Positions 1 to 9,011 are shown, counted from the stretch's first letter. The stretch: 64,000 nucleotides of DNA from Akkermansiaceae bacterium (GCA_024233115.1 JACKQB010000004.1:372001-436000); one strand, 5' to 3'. A program made the numbers and translations. Notes: generated by a model from the letters alone, not told the origin.

Positions 1-555
1 GTAGCCGTAGCCACCCATCAAGCCTTTACCGATGGTGATGGTTTCGAACATCTTGCCGTCGGGGTAGGTGGATTTGGGGAAATTCATCAGGTTGGCCACG
101 GTGGGGATACCGATCACGGCGACGGTGCCTTTACCGTCGCCCGCCTGGCCATGACAAGGCATGCAGGAAACCTCGAAGCGCTCTTTGCCGTGGCGAAGGA
201 AACCAGCCAGGTCTTCGTCCTTGAGACCGAGCTCGGTGGGCAGGCCGTCACCGTAGGCGTCGCCCATTTTACCAGTATCGATGTAGAGTTCGCTGTTGCC
301 AAAGCTATGTGCCTCACCAAAGGCGTGGACCACGCCATCGGGGTCAAAACCGCGCGGGACAGTACCGGTGACCGGCTTGCGCGAGCCCATGCCGTCGGCA
401 AAAAACCCGCTGGCCTTCTGGGTCTTGATTTTATCCTGGTCGTCCATGTCCGGGAAGATGCGCAGCGGCGTGCCGCTGAACAGGTCGCCGCGGAAACCAA
501 AGAAGCTGATGACCATCACGACGATCAGTGCGAATGCTAGGAAAAAGTAGCGCAT
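1..555 (-). CDS. actE: ActE, alternative complex III monoheme cytochrome c subunit (partial)
   Basis: This is the cytochrome c subunit of alternative complex III, the quinol-oxidising membrane complex that replaces bc1 in many Verrucomicrobiota and Bacteroidota. I translated it by hand: it starts at ATG 553-555, is open for 185 codons and runs off the left edge of the window. An N-terminal hydrophobic anchor (about residues 3-20) is followed by a single heme-binding motif CMPCH at residues 131-135, then the expected G/K-rich distal-side segment. It lies 71 bases downstream of actD, and the position after actD matches the standard ActABCDE(F) order. A tandem array of heptamers ends seven bases before the start codon. 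The C-terminus and any actF lie outside the window. Identity rests on gene order plus the heme motif. Confidence 0.85.
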   Translation of the reverse strand, partial: MRYFFLAFALIVVMVISFFGFRGDLFSGTPLRIFPDMDDQDKIKTQKASGFFADGMGSRKPVTGTVPRGFDPDGVVHAFGEAHSFGNSELYIDTGKMGDAYGDGLPTELGLKDEDLAGFLRHGKERFEVSCMPCHGQAGDGKGTVAVIGIPTVANLMNFPKSTYPDGKMFETITIGKGLMGGYGY

Positions 556-562
556 GGGAAGT

Positions 563-583
563 AGTTATCCGTTATTAGTTATT
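563..583 (-). repeat. Heptamer tandem array before actE
   Basis: Read on the gene strand, three consecutive 7-mers (AATAACT, AATAACG, GATAACT) are followed by a 7-base spacer and the actE ATG. The region is A/C/T rich and holds no Shine-Dalgarno sequence. Confidence 0.7.
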
Positions 584-626
584 AGGAAATTGGGTGTATT
601 TGCACCGCTGGGGCGGTGATTGTTAG

Positions 627-1178
627 TTAGTCGGTGGGCTCTTCGACGAGTTCGATGTTGGTTCCACCGGCGTCCTCGAGCAGGGTTTTCGTGTCCTCTG
701 ATGAAAACCGCGGATCACGGGCTTCGATGGCGATGAAAAACCCGTCGTCGGTCGAGCGCGCAAACTGGCGGCTTTCAAAAAGCGGATGGTTCAGTCGTGG
801 CAGACCCATCAGGGCCAACAGCCCGAAGAGTGTGGTGAAACCTGAAAACAGGATCGTCAGCTCAAACATGATCGGGAAAAACGCGGCGGTGGTGAAGATG
901 TTCGCCGGTTTGGCCTGCACAACGGTCGGGTAGATCACCACCTGGGTGGTGTAGGCCAGGGTAAAGGCGGTGATGATGCCGAGCGTTCCACCACAGAATA
1001 CGAGGTAGGGAAGAATCGACTTCTTCATCCCCATGGCCTTGTCCAGCCCGTGGATAGGATACGGGGAATAACAGTCCCACTTCTTGTGGCCTGCATCGCG
1101 CACCTTCTCCGCTGCCTTGTAGAGGGCGGATGCACTTTTAAATTCGGCGAGATAGCCGTAAACGCGTTTAGCTGTCAT
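627..1178 (-). CDS. actD: ActD, alternative complex III membrane subunit (DUF3341)
   Basis: A 183-residue membrane subunit of alternative complex III. The N-terminal cytoplasmic part contains the DUF3341-type opening (YGYLAEFKSASALYKAAEKV), which is followed by a YSPYPIHGLD segment. Two transmembrane helices follow, near residues 57-80 and 98-122. The C-terminal soluble tail is acidic. Length and topology fit ActD, which packs against the NrfD-like ActC. It sits 36 bases after actC, and that spacer is almost entirely a heptamer repeat, so the operon is tightly packed. I see no purine-rich ribosome site before the ATG. Confidence 0.9.
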   Translation of the reverse strand: MTAKRVYGYLAEFKSASALYKAAEKVRDAGHKKWDCYSPYPIHGLDKAMGMKKSILPYLVFCGGTLGIITAFTLAYTTQVVIYPTVVQAKPANIFTTAAFFPIMFELTILFSGFTTLFGLLALMGLPRLNHPLFESRQFARSTDDGFFIAIEARDPRFSSEDTKTLLEDAGGTNIELVEEPTD

Positions 1179-1186
1179 GGAAAACT

Positions 1187-1214
1187 TGGTATTTGGAGTT
1201 TGAAACTTGGAGTT
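1187..1214 (-). repeat. Heptamer tandem array between actC and actD
   Basis: On the gene strand there are four 7-base units (AACTCCA, AGTTTCA, AACTCCA, AATACCA), ending eight bases before the actD ATG. The array begins two bases after the actC stop codon, so it fills the whole intergenic space. A near-identical copy lies at 2759-2786. Confidence 0.75.
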
Positions 1215-2678
1215 TTAGCCTTGGAACTCGTGCTGGTAGGCGGCCTCGGACTCGGTGCCCTGGTCGTCGAGCGCCTCCTTGTCGTCGTGGTGGGGATCAC
1301 TCTCCGGGAGGGTCCATTTCACCTCGGCAATGTTGATGCAGGGGAGGAATTTCAGGAAAAGAAGGAAGAGTGTGAGGAAAAGACCGATGGTTCCGACGTA
1401 GGTCATGATGTCGACCCAGCTCGGGTTGTAGTATTTCCAGTCGCCGGGCAGCCACATCCGCGGCAGGGTGGTGACGATGATCACAAAACGCTCGAACCAC
1501 ATACCGGCGTTTACGGCCATACAGACGGCCATGACCACCCAGAGGTTCTCGCGGCAGTATTTGAACCAGAACAGCTGCGGCGACAGCACGTTACAGGACA
1601 TCATCGCCAGATAGGCCCACCAGTAGGGGCCGGCGATGCGATAGAAAAAGGCGGCACCCTCGTATTTGGCGCCGGAGTAGAAGGCGACAAAGAGCTCCAT
1701 CAGATAGGCATAGCCGACGATGGTTCCGGTGAGCAGGATGATCTTCGCCATGTTCTCGATGTGTTTCATCGTGATCAGGTCCTGTAGACCGTAGATGAAA
1801 CGCGCCGGGATCATGATGGTCAGCACCATGGCAAATCCACCGAACACGGCACCCGCCACGAAGTAGGGCGGGAAGATGGTGGTGTGCCAGCCGGGGACCA
1901 CGGAGGTGGCGAAGTCGAAACTAACCACGGAGTGCACCGAGAGCACCAGCGGGGTGGAGAGGGCGGCGAGCAGGAGGTAGGCGACCTCGTAGTGACTCCA
2001 CTGGCGGTTGCCGCCACGCCATCCGAGTGAGAAAATACCGTAAAAGAACTTGCGGAGTCCAGGTTTGGCGCGGTCGCGGATGGTCGCCAGGTCGGGAACC
2101 ATACCGAGATACCAGAAGATCAGCGAGATGGTGAAATAGGTCGAAACGGCGAACACGTCCCAGAGCAGCGGCGACTTGAAGTTCTGCCAGATGGCGTTGG
2201 CGTTGGGGATGGGAGCGAGGAACCAGACCATCCAGAGACGACCGACGTGGAACATCGGGTAGATACCCGCACAGACCACCGCGAAGATGGTCATCGCCTC
2301 CGCCGCCCGGTTAATCGACGTCCGCCAGTTTTGCCGGGTCAGGAAAAGAATCGCGGAAATCAGGGTTCCGGCGTGACCGATACCGATCCAGAACACGAAG
2401 TTCACGATCGGCCAGCCCCACATCGCGCGGTTGCTGTTGCCCCAGACACCGACACCGGTGGAGACGAGGTAAAACAAACCACCACCGACACCCACGATGG
2501 CAATGATCAGGCTCGGGATAAACAGGAACCACCAGATGGCGGGTTGTTTGTTTTCCAGAATGCCACAGATACGCTCTGTAATCCAGTTGTAGGAACGGTT
2601 GTTGAGAATCAGCTTCTCGCGCTCCATGACGGGTATCACGGGCTTGTTCGGGTCTTTTGCTATGGTCGTATCCGACAT
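1215..2678 (-). CDS. actC: ActC, NrfD/PsrC-like quinol-interacting membrane subunit
   Basis: A 487-residue polytopic membrane protein of the NrfD/PsrC family, the ActC subunit that forms a quinol site and probably part of the proton path in alternative complex III. About ten hydrophobic segments are visible, starting with IWWFLFIPSLIIAIVGVGGG near residue 50. Conserved family stretches include the FWIGIGHAGTLISAILFL helix and the HSVVSFDFATSVVPGWH segment. The C-terminus is hydrophilic and acidic. It follows actB, with a 114-base spacer carrying two tandem arrays. The start at 2678 gives the usual short charged N-terminus. Confidence 0.93.
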   Translation of the reverse strand: MSDTTIAKDPNKPVIPVMEREKLILNNRSYNWITERICGILENKQPAIWWFLFIPSLIIAIVGVGGGLFYLVSTGVGVWGNSNRAMWGWPIVNFVFWIGIGHAGTLISAILFLTRQNWRTSINRAAEAMTIFAVVCAGIYPMFHVGRLWMVWFLAPIPNANAIWQNFKSPLLWDVFAVSTYFTISLIFWYLGMVPDLATIRDRAKPGLRKFFYGIFSLGWRGGNRQWSHYEVAYLLLAALSTPLVLSVHSVVSFDFATSVVPGWHTTIFPPYFVAGAVFGGFAMVLTIMIPARFIYGLQDLITMKHIENMAKIILLTGTIVGYAYLMELFVAFYSGAKYEGAAFFYRIAGPYWWAYLAMMSCNVLSPQLFWFKYCRENLWVVMAVCMAVNAGMWFERFVIIVTTLPRMWLPGDWKYYNPSWVDIMTYVGTIGLFLTLFLLFLKFLPCINIAEVKWTLPESDPHHDDKEALDDQGTESEAAYQHEFQG

Positions 2679-2693
2679 GGTAGGATGTTTTTT

Positions 2694-2720
2694 GACAGAA
2701 TTAACAGAATTAACAGAATT
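2694..2720 (-). repeat. Nonamer tandem array before actC
   Basis: Three copies of the 9-mer AATTCTGTT (the last ending in C) on the gene strand, about 15 bases before the actC start codon. Confidence 0.75.
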
Positions 2721-2758
2721 TCAGATCCTTGTAATCAGTAGTTTCCGTGGCTGAAGGT

Positions 2759-2786
2759 TGGTATTTGGAGTTTGAAACTTGGAGTT
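2759..2786 (-). repeat. Heptamer tandem array after actB
   Basis: The same four heptamers as at 1187-1214 (28 of 28 bases identical by eye), placed just after the actB stop. The second copy suggests that these units spread by duplication or conversion. Confidence 0.75.
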
Positions 2787-2792
2787 TTCACA

Positions 2793-5700
2793 CTAGTGCA
2801 TCGTGATGGTCGCACGGCCGATACCCTTGGCATCCGGCATTTCCGGGTTCGGGTTCTTGACCCGCGCGAGGTAAGTGGTGCGTGGCAGGGTGCCGATGTA
2901 GTGAAGCAGTTCGTAGTTACGCGCGGAGTTGCGTGAGCGGACGACCTGGGCCTTGTCGCCATCCTGGAGGTTGCCGAAGGTGATCGCACTGGCCGGGCAG
3001 GCGTCCTGGCAGGCCACCTTGACGGAGTCGAGTTTCGGACGCAGTTCGCTGTCGTTGATTTTGACATCGACGGATGAACCGCCGGCCATGGTTGCCTTGT
3101 TCTTGAGGTTGGCTTTGACCTTGCCTTTGGCCGACTGGATACGCTGCACGCAGTAGGTGCATTTTTCCATGACCCCACGCATGCGCACGGTAACGTTCGG
3201 GTTGCGTTGGAGGTGGGGTGCTTCACCCACGGCTTTTTTACCGCCAGGGCCTTTGTAGAGGTTCTTGTGGATGAGCGGGTTGCGCTTGTTGTAGTCGAAG
3301 AAATTGAACCGGCGTGCCTTGTAGGGGCAGTTGTTCGCGCAGTAGCGGGTGCCGATACAGCGGTTGTAGGCCATGGTGTTGAGGCCGTCCTCGGAGTGGA
3401 CCGTGGCGTTGACCGGGCAGACGGTTTCGCAGGGAGCCGCTTCGCACTGCATACAGGCGACCGGCTGGGGAATCATCTCCGGGTTGCTTTCGTCCATGAA
3501 CTTTTTGCCGTTTTCATCTTCGCGCTCAACGGCGGCGAAGTAGCGGTCCATGCGGATCCAGTGCATCTCGCGGCCCATGGCGACCTGTTCCTTACCCACA
3601 ACGGGGATGCTGTTCTCGGCCTGGCAGGCGACGAGGCAGGCGTTGCAGCCGATGCAGTTGTTGAGGTCGATGGTCATCGCCCACTGCTGGCGCTCGTCGA
3701 AGAGGTGTTTGTCCGCCTTGGCCTTGTCGTGCCAGGTGTCCGACCCCTTGCCTTTGTAGAGGGAAATATTCTCCGGCGCGTGGGAGTCCATCCCCTGTGT
3801 TTTGACACCCTCCAACTGGGCGGCGAAGTCTTTACCGTGATCGCCGTCGGTGGCAATGGTGGAAACCTCACGGGCCAGGGCGCGACCATACATCGCGTGG
3901 TGCTCCTGGGTCATGGCGATGGAGTAGCGCTTGTTGGCGTCCACCACCTTACCACCGAAGGCGAGGTAGGGTGTGCTGCCGGTGCGCAGGGTGTATGCGT
4001 TGAATCCGGTGTTGACGCTGACCAGGCTGACGTTTTTCTCGTTGGCGGTGTCGCGCTTGAGCTCGTCGTGCTGGTTAAAGCCCTGGCCGTAGCCAAGGGA
4101 GATCGATACCACGTCATCGGCGTGGCCGAAACCGATCATCACCGGAACCTCAAGCTCCCTGCCATTGACGGTCAGTTTGACGACCGGGTTGGCGTGGTCC
4201 CTGCCTTCACCATCGGGGCCGACGCCGGCGTTTTCGGCTTCAATGCCGTAGACCTTGCCCTTGGGCTGGAGTTTGAGGATTTTCTCATACAACCCCATGT
4301 CCGTGGCGGTTTTCGGGGAAACAACGGCAACGTTGTCCCAGCAGACCTTGGTGATCGGGTCGGGTGCTTCCTGAAGCCACGCGTTGTTGGCGTAGCGGCC
4401 GTCGTAGAGCGAGCCGTCGGTGGTAAAGACGACCTCCAGGCTGTCGATGGACGGTGCCTTGGGCATGGTCACGGAAACCGTACCTCCACCCTTGGGCGCG
4501 ACGGCGGCGTAGGTGGAGTTTTTCCAGAATCCGTCACGCAGGAATTGAAGCCAGCTTTTCTCGGAGTCATCGGCCAGTGCGACAAAGGTCTTTTTGACCG
4601 CCTCGTAGGATACGGATGCGGACTCGCCGTCGGCGGCGGAATCAAACAACTTGCCGTCGAGGAAGGCCAGGAGCAGGTCGAGCTCGGAAACGCCATTGTA
4701 AAGCGGTAGGATCAGAGGCTGGACCACGGTGAGCGTGCCAAGTGCGGTGCGGGCGTCGCTCCAGCTTTCGAGGTAATGGGCTGCCGGCACATGCCAGTCG
4801 GCCGCATTGGCAGTGGCATCGGTGCGCAGGCCAAGATGGATGACCTGGGCATTTTTCGCGGCAGCGGCAAAGCCGTCCGCATCGTAAGCGGGGTTGGCAG
4901 GGGTGAGCAGGACCACGGTGTCGAACTCCCTGGCATTGAGGGAATTGACCAGGGCCTCCATGTCGCCGTATTCGCCGCGCTCGGTGAGGACCGGCTTGAG
5001 GGTTTTACCGTAGTTGCCGAGGGCGTTGTTGATGGCGATGCAGATATTTTGCAGTGCCTTGGTTTGGCGGGAGCCGGCGAGTACAACGGATTTGCCGGCG
5101 TTGGCCTTCAGGTCGTCAGCGCATGCCTTGGCCCACTTTTCCTGGGTGGGTGTCAGCTTGGGGCCGCCGGTGAGGGTGACAGATGCGCCGGGAATGTGCT
5201 TGGCAATCTCAGCGGCGATCGCAGGGATCTGGCTGGGTGCGATGCGCATGCGGTGGTCGGCCATACCGCCGGTGAGGCTGAACCCCCCTTCGACGATGTA
5301 GAGGCGGTTCATGGCCTTGGCGTCCGCCTTTTTCGTGTAGTCGGCACCCTCGATGAAACGGTTGTTGTAAAATCCGCTGACGGGGCCTTGCTGGTCGAGC
5401 TCGAGGAAGTCGCTATCGAGGGAGAGAACCACCTTGGCCTCGGAAAAATCAGCGACAACGTCGGCGCCTTTGCCGAAGGCTTCCGCGTTCGCCTGCTTGC
5501 GCTCCTCACCGGTCAGCGGCTCGTAGCTGTAGAACCTGGCTCCGGCGTATTTCGCCTTGAGCTCCTTGACGAGCCGGCTGCGGGTAGGCGACTCGTCTTC
5601 ACCGAAGACAAAGGCGATCCTGGTATCGGGTTTGGCGACGATTTCGCCGAGGGCCTTTTCAAAGTCGGCGCGTGTTTTGCGGGCACCCTTTTGCATGAAG

Positions 5701-6191
5701 GCGCGCGAACGGGCCGGGTCATACATATCGAGGATGGATGCCTGGGTAAAGGAGTCGGTTCCGCCTTGCTTGTCGAAGAGCTTGTTGGGCTCCAACTTGG
5801 TGGGTCGACCATCATGGGTGGTGACCACCAGCGGCACGGCGCCATGGGCGCGGGGCATGGAGCTGGCGAAATAGACCGGCTTACCGGGGATACTCCACTC
5901 GGGGGACTCGGCAAAGGGGACGATCAGGCTCTCTGGGCGGCGACAGGCGGCAAGCCCCAAGCCGGCGAGTGCGGACGATGCGCCCATCAGCTTCACGAAG
6001 GACCGGCGGGACATTTCACGCTCCTCCTCCGTTTCCATCTGGGCACTCCCGTCGACAAATTCATGGTCGAGCGCGTTCTGGAAACGTTCGGTGCTTTCAA
6101 GTTCGCCGAGGCTGCGCCAGATTTTTCCACCACCATCATTGATCGGCGGATTAACAGGTGAATCTGGTTGGTTGGTCTTCCGATTGCTCAT
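2793..6191 (-). CDS. actB: ActB, fused molybdopterin-like and Fe-S subunit
   Basis: A 1132-residue periplasmic electron-transfer subunit of alternative complex III, a fusion of a molybdopterin-oxidoreductase-like domain (about residues 100-780) with an NrfC/PsrB-like ferredoxin domain (about 840-1110). A 60-residue leader precedes the twin-arginine motif SRRSFVK (Arg62-Arg63), the extended MoCo/4Fe-4S Tat leader known in this group. Cysteine groups are CIGCNACLVAC (about 846), CMQCEAAPCETVC (about 914), CIGTRYCANNCPY (about 945), and CTYC plus CQDAC (about 1012 and 1061), enough for four iron-sulfur clusters. In characterised ActB the molybdopterin domain carries no cofactor. It follows actA by 84 bases. 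Confidence 0.95.
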   Translation of the reverse strand: MSNRKTNQPDSPVNPPINDGGGKIWRSLGELESTERFQNALDHEFVDGSAQMETEEEREMSRRSFVKLMGASSALAGLGLAACRRPESLIVPFAESPEWSIPGKPVYFASSMPRAHGAVPLVVTTHDGRPTKLEPNKLFDKQGGTDSFTQASILDMYDPARSRAFMQKGARKTRADFEKALGEIVAKPDTRIAFVFGEDESPTRSRLVKELKAKYAGARFYSYEPLTGEERKQANAEAFGKGADVVADFSEAKVVLSLDSDFLELDQQGPVSGFYNNRFIEGADYTKKADAKAMNRLYIVEGGFSLTGGMADHRMRIAPSQIPAIAAEIAKHIPGASVTLTGGPKLTPTQEKWAKACADDLKANAGKSVVLAGSRQTKALQNICIAINNALGNYGKTLKPVLTERGEYGDMEALVNSLNAREFDTVVLLTPANPAYDADGFAAAAKNAQVIHLGLRTDATANAADWHVPAAHYLESWSDARTALGTLTVVQPLILPLYNGVSELDLLLAFLDGKLFDSAADGESASVSYEAVKKTFVALADDSEKSWLQFLRDGFWKNSTYAAVAPKGGGTVSVTMPKAPSIDSLEVVFTTDGSLYDGRYANNAWLQEAPDPITKVCWDNVAVVSPKTATDMGLYEKILKLQPKGKVYGIEAENAGVGPDGEGRDHANPVVKLTVNGRELEVPVMIGFGHADDVVSISLGYGQGFNQHDELKRDTANEKNVSLVSVNTGFNAYTLRTGSTPYLAFGGKVVDANKRYSIAMTQEHHAMYGRALAREVSTIATDGDHGKDFAAQLEGVKTQGMDSHAPENISLYKGKGSDTWHDKAKADKHLFDERQQWAMTIDLNNCIGCNACLVACQAENSIPVVGKEQVAMGREMHWIRMDRYFAAVEREDENGKKFMDESNPEMIPQPVACMQCEAAPCETVCPVNATVHSEDGLNTMAYNRCIGTRYCANNCPYKARRFNFFDYNKRNPLIHKNLYKGPGGKKAVGEAPHLQRNPNVTVRMRGVMEKCTYCVQRIQSAKGKVKANLKNKATMAGGSSVDVKINDSELRPKLDSVKVACQDACPASAITFGNLQDGDKAQVVRSRNSARNYELLHYIGTLPRTTYLARVKNPNPEMPDAKGIGRATITMH

Positions 6192-6212
6192 GTGCTTGAT
6201 AGGAAATAGGTA

Positions 6213-6230
6213 GGTAAAAGGGGTAAAACG
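6213..6230 (-). repeat. Nonamer direct repeat between actA and actB
   Basis: Two adjacent 9-mers, CGTTTTACC and CCTTTTACC, on the gene strand about 20 bases before the actB start. This is weaker than the other arrays but in the same position and orientation. Confidence 0.5.
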
Positions 6231-6275
6231 GGAATGTTTCGGTGAAAAGGGGGGGCGTTACCGGGAAAACGACGA

Positions 6276-7004
6276 TCAACGGTGGCAGGTGGTGCAGCTC
6301 TCCTTCGGGTGGACGCTCCAGTTTTTCTTCAGCAGCGCACCGAGTTCTTGCTGGGTGGTGATGCGCTCGCCGGCCTCGTTTTTGATTTCGTTTTTGGCGA
6401 GGTAATCCTCAGCGTTGAAGTCGAGATTATAGACTTCCTCCAGTGGGCGCAGGTGCAGCTCGGGGTTGCGGTGGCAGTCGAGACAGAAAGCCATGCTCAT
6501 GTCCTTGGCGTGGTAGACTTTCTCCATCTTGTTGATGTTTCCGTGGCAGGAAACACAGGAAACGCCGCGGTTCACGTGGGCGGAGTGATCAAAATACACG
6601 TAATCAGGAGCCTTGGTGATACGCACCCACTGGATGGGCTTCTTGACCGCACCTTCGATCGGGGCATGGTCGGCATCCACACCCATGGCGGCGCGCAGCG
6701 GAGCCAGCTTGGGATTTCCCTTCTGGATATGCTGGTGGCAATTCCAACAGGTATTGGCGGTCGGCACACCGGCGCTGGCGGATTTGTCCACCGAGCTATG
6801 GCAATAGCGGCAGTCGATCCCCAACTGATCCACGTGAAGTGCGTGATCGTAGGCAATCGGCTGGTCCGGCTGGTAGCCGACCCGCTGAGCTTTAGGGGTA
6901 GCATAGTATGAGAAGGCTGCAGTGAGCCCTAATACTACAAAAATCAGGCATACCGCGATTTTCAGCGGCAGCAAATTGGTCCATCGAGGGAAAAAATTAG
7001 CCAT
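6276..7004 (-). CDS. actA: ActA, pentaheme cytochrome c subunit
   Basis: A 242-residue membrane-anchored multiheme cytochrome, first gene of the alternative complex III operon. A single N-terminal anchor (about residues 13-31) precedes five CxxCH motifs: CRYCH, CWNCH, CVSCH, CLDCH and CTTCH, the last at the very C-terminus. Family ActA proteins typically carry five or six hemes and pass electrons from the ActB Fe-S chain to the monoheme subunit or to an oxidase. The upstream region has a CRP/FNR-type palindrome, which suggests that the whole operon responds to a global regulator. Confidence 0.94.
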   Translation of the reverse strand: MANFFPRWTNLLPLKIAVCLIFVVLGLTAAFSYYATPKAQRVGYQPDQPIAYDHALHVDQLGIDCRYCHSSVDKSASAGVPTANTCWNCHQHIQKGNPKLAPLRAAMGVDADHAPIEGAVKKPIQWVRITKAPDYVYFDHSAHVNRGVSCVSCHGNINKMEKVYHAKDMSMAFCLDCHRNPELHLRPLEEVYNLDFNAEDYLAKNEIKNEAGERITTQQELGALLKKNWSVHPKESCTTCHR

Positions 7005-7026
7005 GACGTCCCGCGGGTTCTAGTGA

Positions 7027-7044
7027 TTGTGAAAGATTTCACAA
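7027..7044 (-). promoter_or_regulatory. CRP/FNR-family type palindrome upstream of act operon
   Basis: A perfect inverted repeat, TTGTGAAA-GA-TTTCACAA, lies 23 bases upstream of the actA start. It contains TGTGA-N6-TCACA, the textbook CRP-family half-sites. Being so close to the start codon it could sit at or downstream of the promoter and act as a repressor site. No regulator gene of this family is in the window. Confidence 0.55.
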
Positions 7045-7184
7045 GCAAAATTTTTAGAAAGAATTTGACCCATGCCAAAGTATGGCAGGGATTGGTGGAT
7101 CAATGGATTCGCGCGCTATCGACAGGGTTGCCATCCGCTGTTTTTTAAAACATCATCGACCTGCTTGTCAGCCCCCTTTCCCGC

Positions 7185-7706
7185 ATGACCGAACTCATTC
7201 TCAACGAAGACATCCACCAGCGCGTCATCAGGGAGCTCATCCCCGGTGCCCGGCGGTTTCTCTGGATAGTTACCGCCGACCTCAAGGACATGCACGTGGC
7301 GAAGGGAAGGCGCTTCGTCCCCTTTCTGGAAATCCTCTCCGACCTGGTGCATAGCGGCATCGCTGTCCGGCTCTTCCACGCCAAGGAGCCGGGGCCGCGG
7401 TTTCGTCAGGACTTCGACAAATACCCCTCGCTGCTCGACAGCGACCTCTTCGAGCGCATCCTCTGCCCGCGCATCCACACCAAGGCGATCATCGTCGATG
7501 GAAAATCCGCCTTCATCGGCTCGCCCAACTTCACGGGTGCCGGCATGGGTGCCAAAAACCCTCACAAACGCAACTTCGAGGCCGGTTTCCTCACCGACGA
7601 GCAACAGCACCTCGCGCCACTGCTGGAATGGATTGATTCCCTCTACCTCGGTGACCTCTGCAAAAAATGCCAGCGCCGCGGCTACTGTCCGGACCCGATT
7701 GCCTAG
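7185..7706 (+). CDS. Phospholipase D-like domain protein
   Basis: A 173-residue protein with one HKD motif, HTKAIIVD followed by GSPNFT, the signature of the phospholipase D/endonuclease superfamily. One HKD per chain and the small size resemble the Nuc-type members, which work as dimers, more than the two-motif lipases. No signal peptide is evident (starts MTELILNEDIHQRVI). The C-terminus has a CKKCQRRGYC cysteine group that could bind a metal. It is read divergently from the act operon and converges with the SGNH hydrolase gene. The substrate (DNA or lipid) cannot be told from sequence. Confidence 0.75.
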   Translation: MTELILNEDIHQRVIRELIPGARRFLWIVTADLKDMHVAKGRRFVPFLEILSDLVHSGIAVRLFHAKEPGPRFRQDFDKYPSLLDSDLFERILCPRIHTKAIIVDGKSAFIGSPNFTGAGMGAKNPHKRNFEAGFLTDEQQHLAPLLEWIDSLYLGDLCKKCQRRGYCPDPIA

Positions 7707-7713
7707 CTGGCAT

Positions 7714-7744
7714 CCGGTGTCACCTAGACATGACACGGGTATTT
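7714..7744 (+). terminator. Likely intrinsic terminator after the PLD-like gene
   Basis: The arms ccggtgtca and tgacacggg form a stem with one bulge, followed by tattttct. It lies between two convergent genes and could serve either. Confidence 0.45.
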
Positions 7745-7753
7745 TCTGATCGC

Positions 7754-8713
7754 CTATCGATGCAGCGGGTAGGGTAGTGGCGCCAGGCGCGCTGACGCAG
7801 CCGCCCGGCGGATCGTCTCTGCATCAGGGATGTCACGGGCAGACTGGGTCACCTTCGCATCGTAGAGCGACGAGTAAAAAACACAGGCACCCAGATAGTT
7901 GCCGCGCTTGGCGGGATGGCTGCCGTCGGCGGCGTAGAGGCCGTCGTCTTTTTTCATCTGGTGGAGCATCGACCACGCCTCACCCACGGGAACAACATAC
8001 GCGCCACCGGCATGGGCGGCGGTTTTCCTATATCCGGAAGCCAGCCTTTTCTGCATCGCCTCATAGGTATCGTCCGGAAATACCGCCGCATTCTGCCTGT
8101 CCCCGTCTTTACGGCCCCATGTTAGAAAAAACACGGGGATGGCGTCGGCCGTGCGGACAGCGTCGGCCAACTGCCTGGCCGGTGCATCCATTTGCTGGCT
8201 CCTCTGCGGCTCTTGAAACGCCGGCAGCTGGCTTTGCTCCTGAAGCACCACCACGTCCCACTTTCCCCGGGCGATCTTATCGAGCGTGGCCTGGGCTGAT
8301 GCGTGTTTCGCGAGTGTCCAGCCTCCTTTGGTGACTTGCTCGACGTGGATTTTTTTGCCCTCCGCTTTCGCCAGATTCTCAAACGCCTTGGGGATTTGAA
8401 AACTGTAACTGTTACCCACAAACAACACGCGCAGCGTCTCCGCCGCCTGGACACGCGCTATCAACGCGGCATGCGCATGGTTTTTCATCGCGTCCGCCCA
8501 CGCACGCAGCTGTTTCTGGTCCTTCTCTGAAAACTTGTCGGGGCCGGCGACAAACGCCGATCCGTCTTCCCGCTCAAACTTGATTTTCCCAGCATCAACC
8601 GCCACCGGCCTGGCGCGCATGGTTTGTTTGCCGTCCGCAGAAACGAAGGTGGGGAAAACCTCCTTCGCCAGCACGGGTGAGCAAAGGATACAGACCGCTA
8701 TTAGCATTCTCAT
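7754..8713 (-). CDS. Secreted SHD1-SGNH hydrolase-like protein
   Basis: I place the start at 8713 because MRMLIAVCILCSPVLA is a good signal peptide; the open frame extends farther upstream without coding character. Mature residues about 18-75 (TFVSADGKQTMRARP to EKDQKQLRAWA) resemble the SHD1 module common in secreted proteins of planctomycetes and verrucomicrobia. The rest is an SGNH/GDSL-type fold: block I is FVGNSYSF, with GNS in place of GDS, and the C-terminal block is ADGSHPAKRGNYL with the Asp-His pair. This arrangement fits an esterase or deacetylase acting on carbohydrate or sulfated polysaccharide side groups; the substrate is inference. Confidence 0.7.
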   Translation of the reverse strand: MRMLIAVCILCSPVLAKEVFPTFVSADGKQTMRARPVAVDAGKIKFEREDGSAFVAGPDKFSEKDQKQLRAWADAMKNHAHAALIARVQAAETLRVLFVGNSYSFQIPKAFENLAKAEGKKIHVEQVTKGGWTLAKHASAQATLDKIARGKWDVVVLQEQSQLPAFQEPQRSQQMDAPARQLADAVRTADAIPVFFLTWGRKDGDRQNAAVFPDDTYEAMQKRLASGYRKTAAHAGGAYVVPVGEAWSMLHQMKKDDGLYAADGSHPAKRGNYLGACVFYSSLYDAKVTQSARDIPDAETIRRAAASARLAPLPYPLHR

Positions 8714-9011
8714 GATATTCAGAGCTACCGTGTTTTTGCGTTTGGGGCAACTGATTATCCCGTCGAAAACTCCATGATCATGGTATGGCGAGACAAGGGA
8801 AGGGGAACGCAACACAGGGTCATACAGCCTCCATTCGCCATGCAAACCTCACAGTTCAATCCATGCCCGAAAAAATTTGACCCCTTTTCGACAAAATAAA
8901 CCTTCATGGTGTATAGATCGGCCTGAACCAGGTGTTTATGCATTTACTGAGGATATACACGGTCATGCATACCCATTTCCAGCCGCCAACTGCTTCATCA
9001 CCAACACGACA
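8714..9011. other. Divergent intergenic region
   Basis: 298 bases between the SGNH hydrolase and the pilin-like gene. I see no gene here. The string AATTTGACCC at about 8872 is also present upstream of the act operon (about 7060) and could be a -35-type element. Confidence 0.4.

Noticed and set aside
114..550. Long overlapping frames on both strands opposite actE
   Set aside because: They are shadows of the actE frame, which is open to the window edge and carries the CMPCH heme motif.
3207..6161. Two long plus-strand frames (500 and 461 codons) opposite actB
   Set aside because: They mirror the actB codon pattern; no family motifs, starts or ribosome sites support them.
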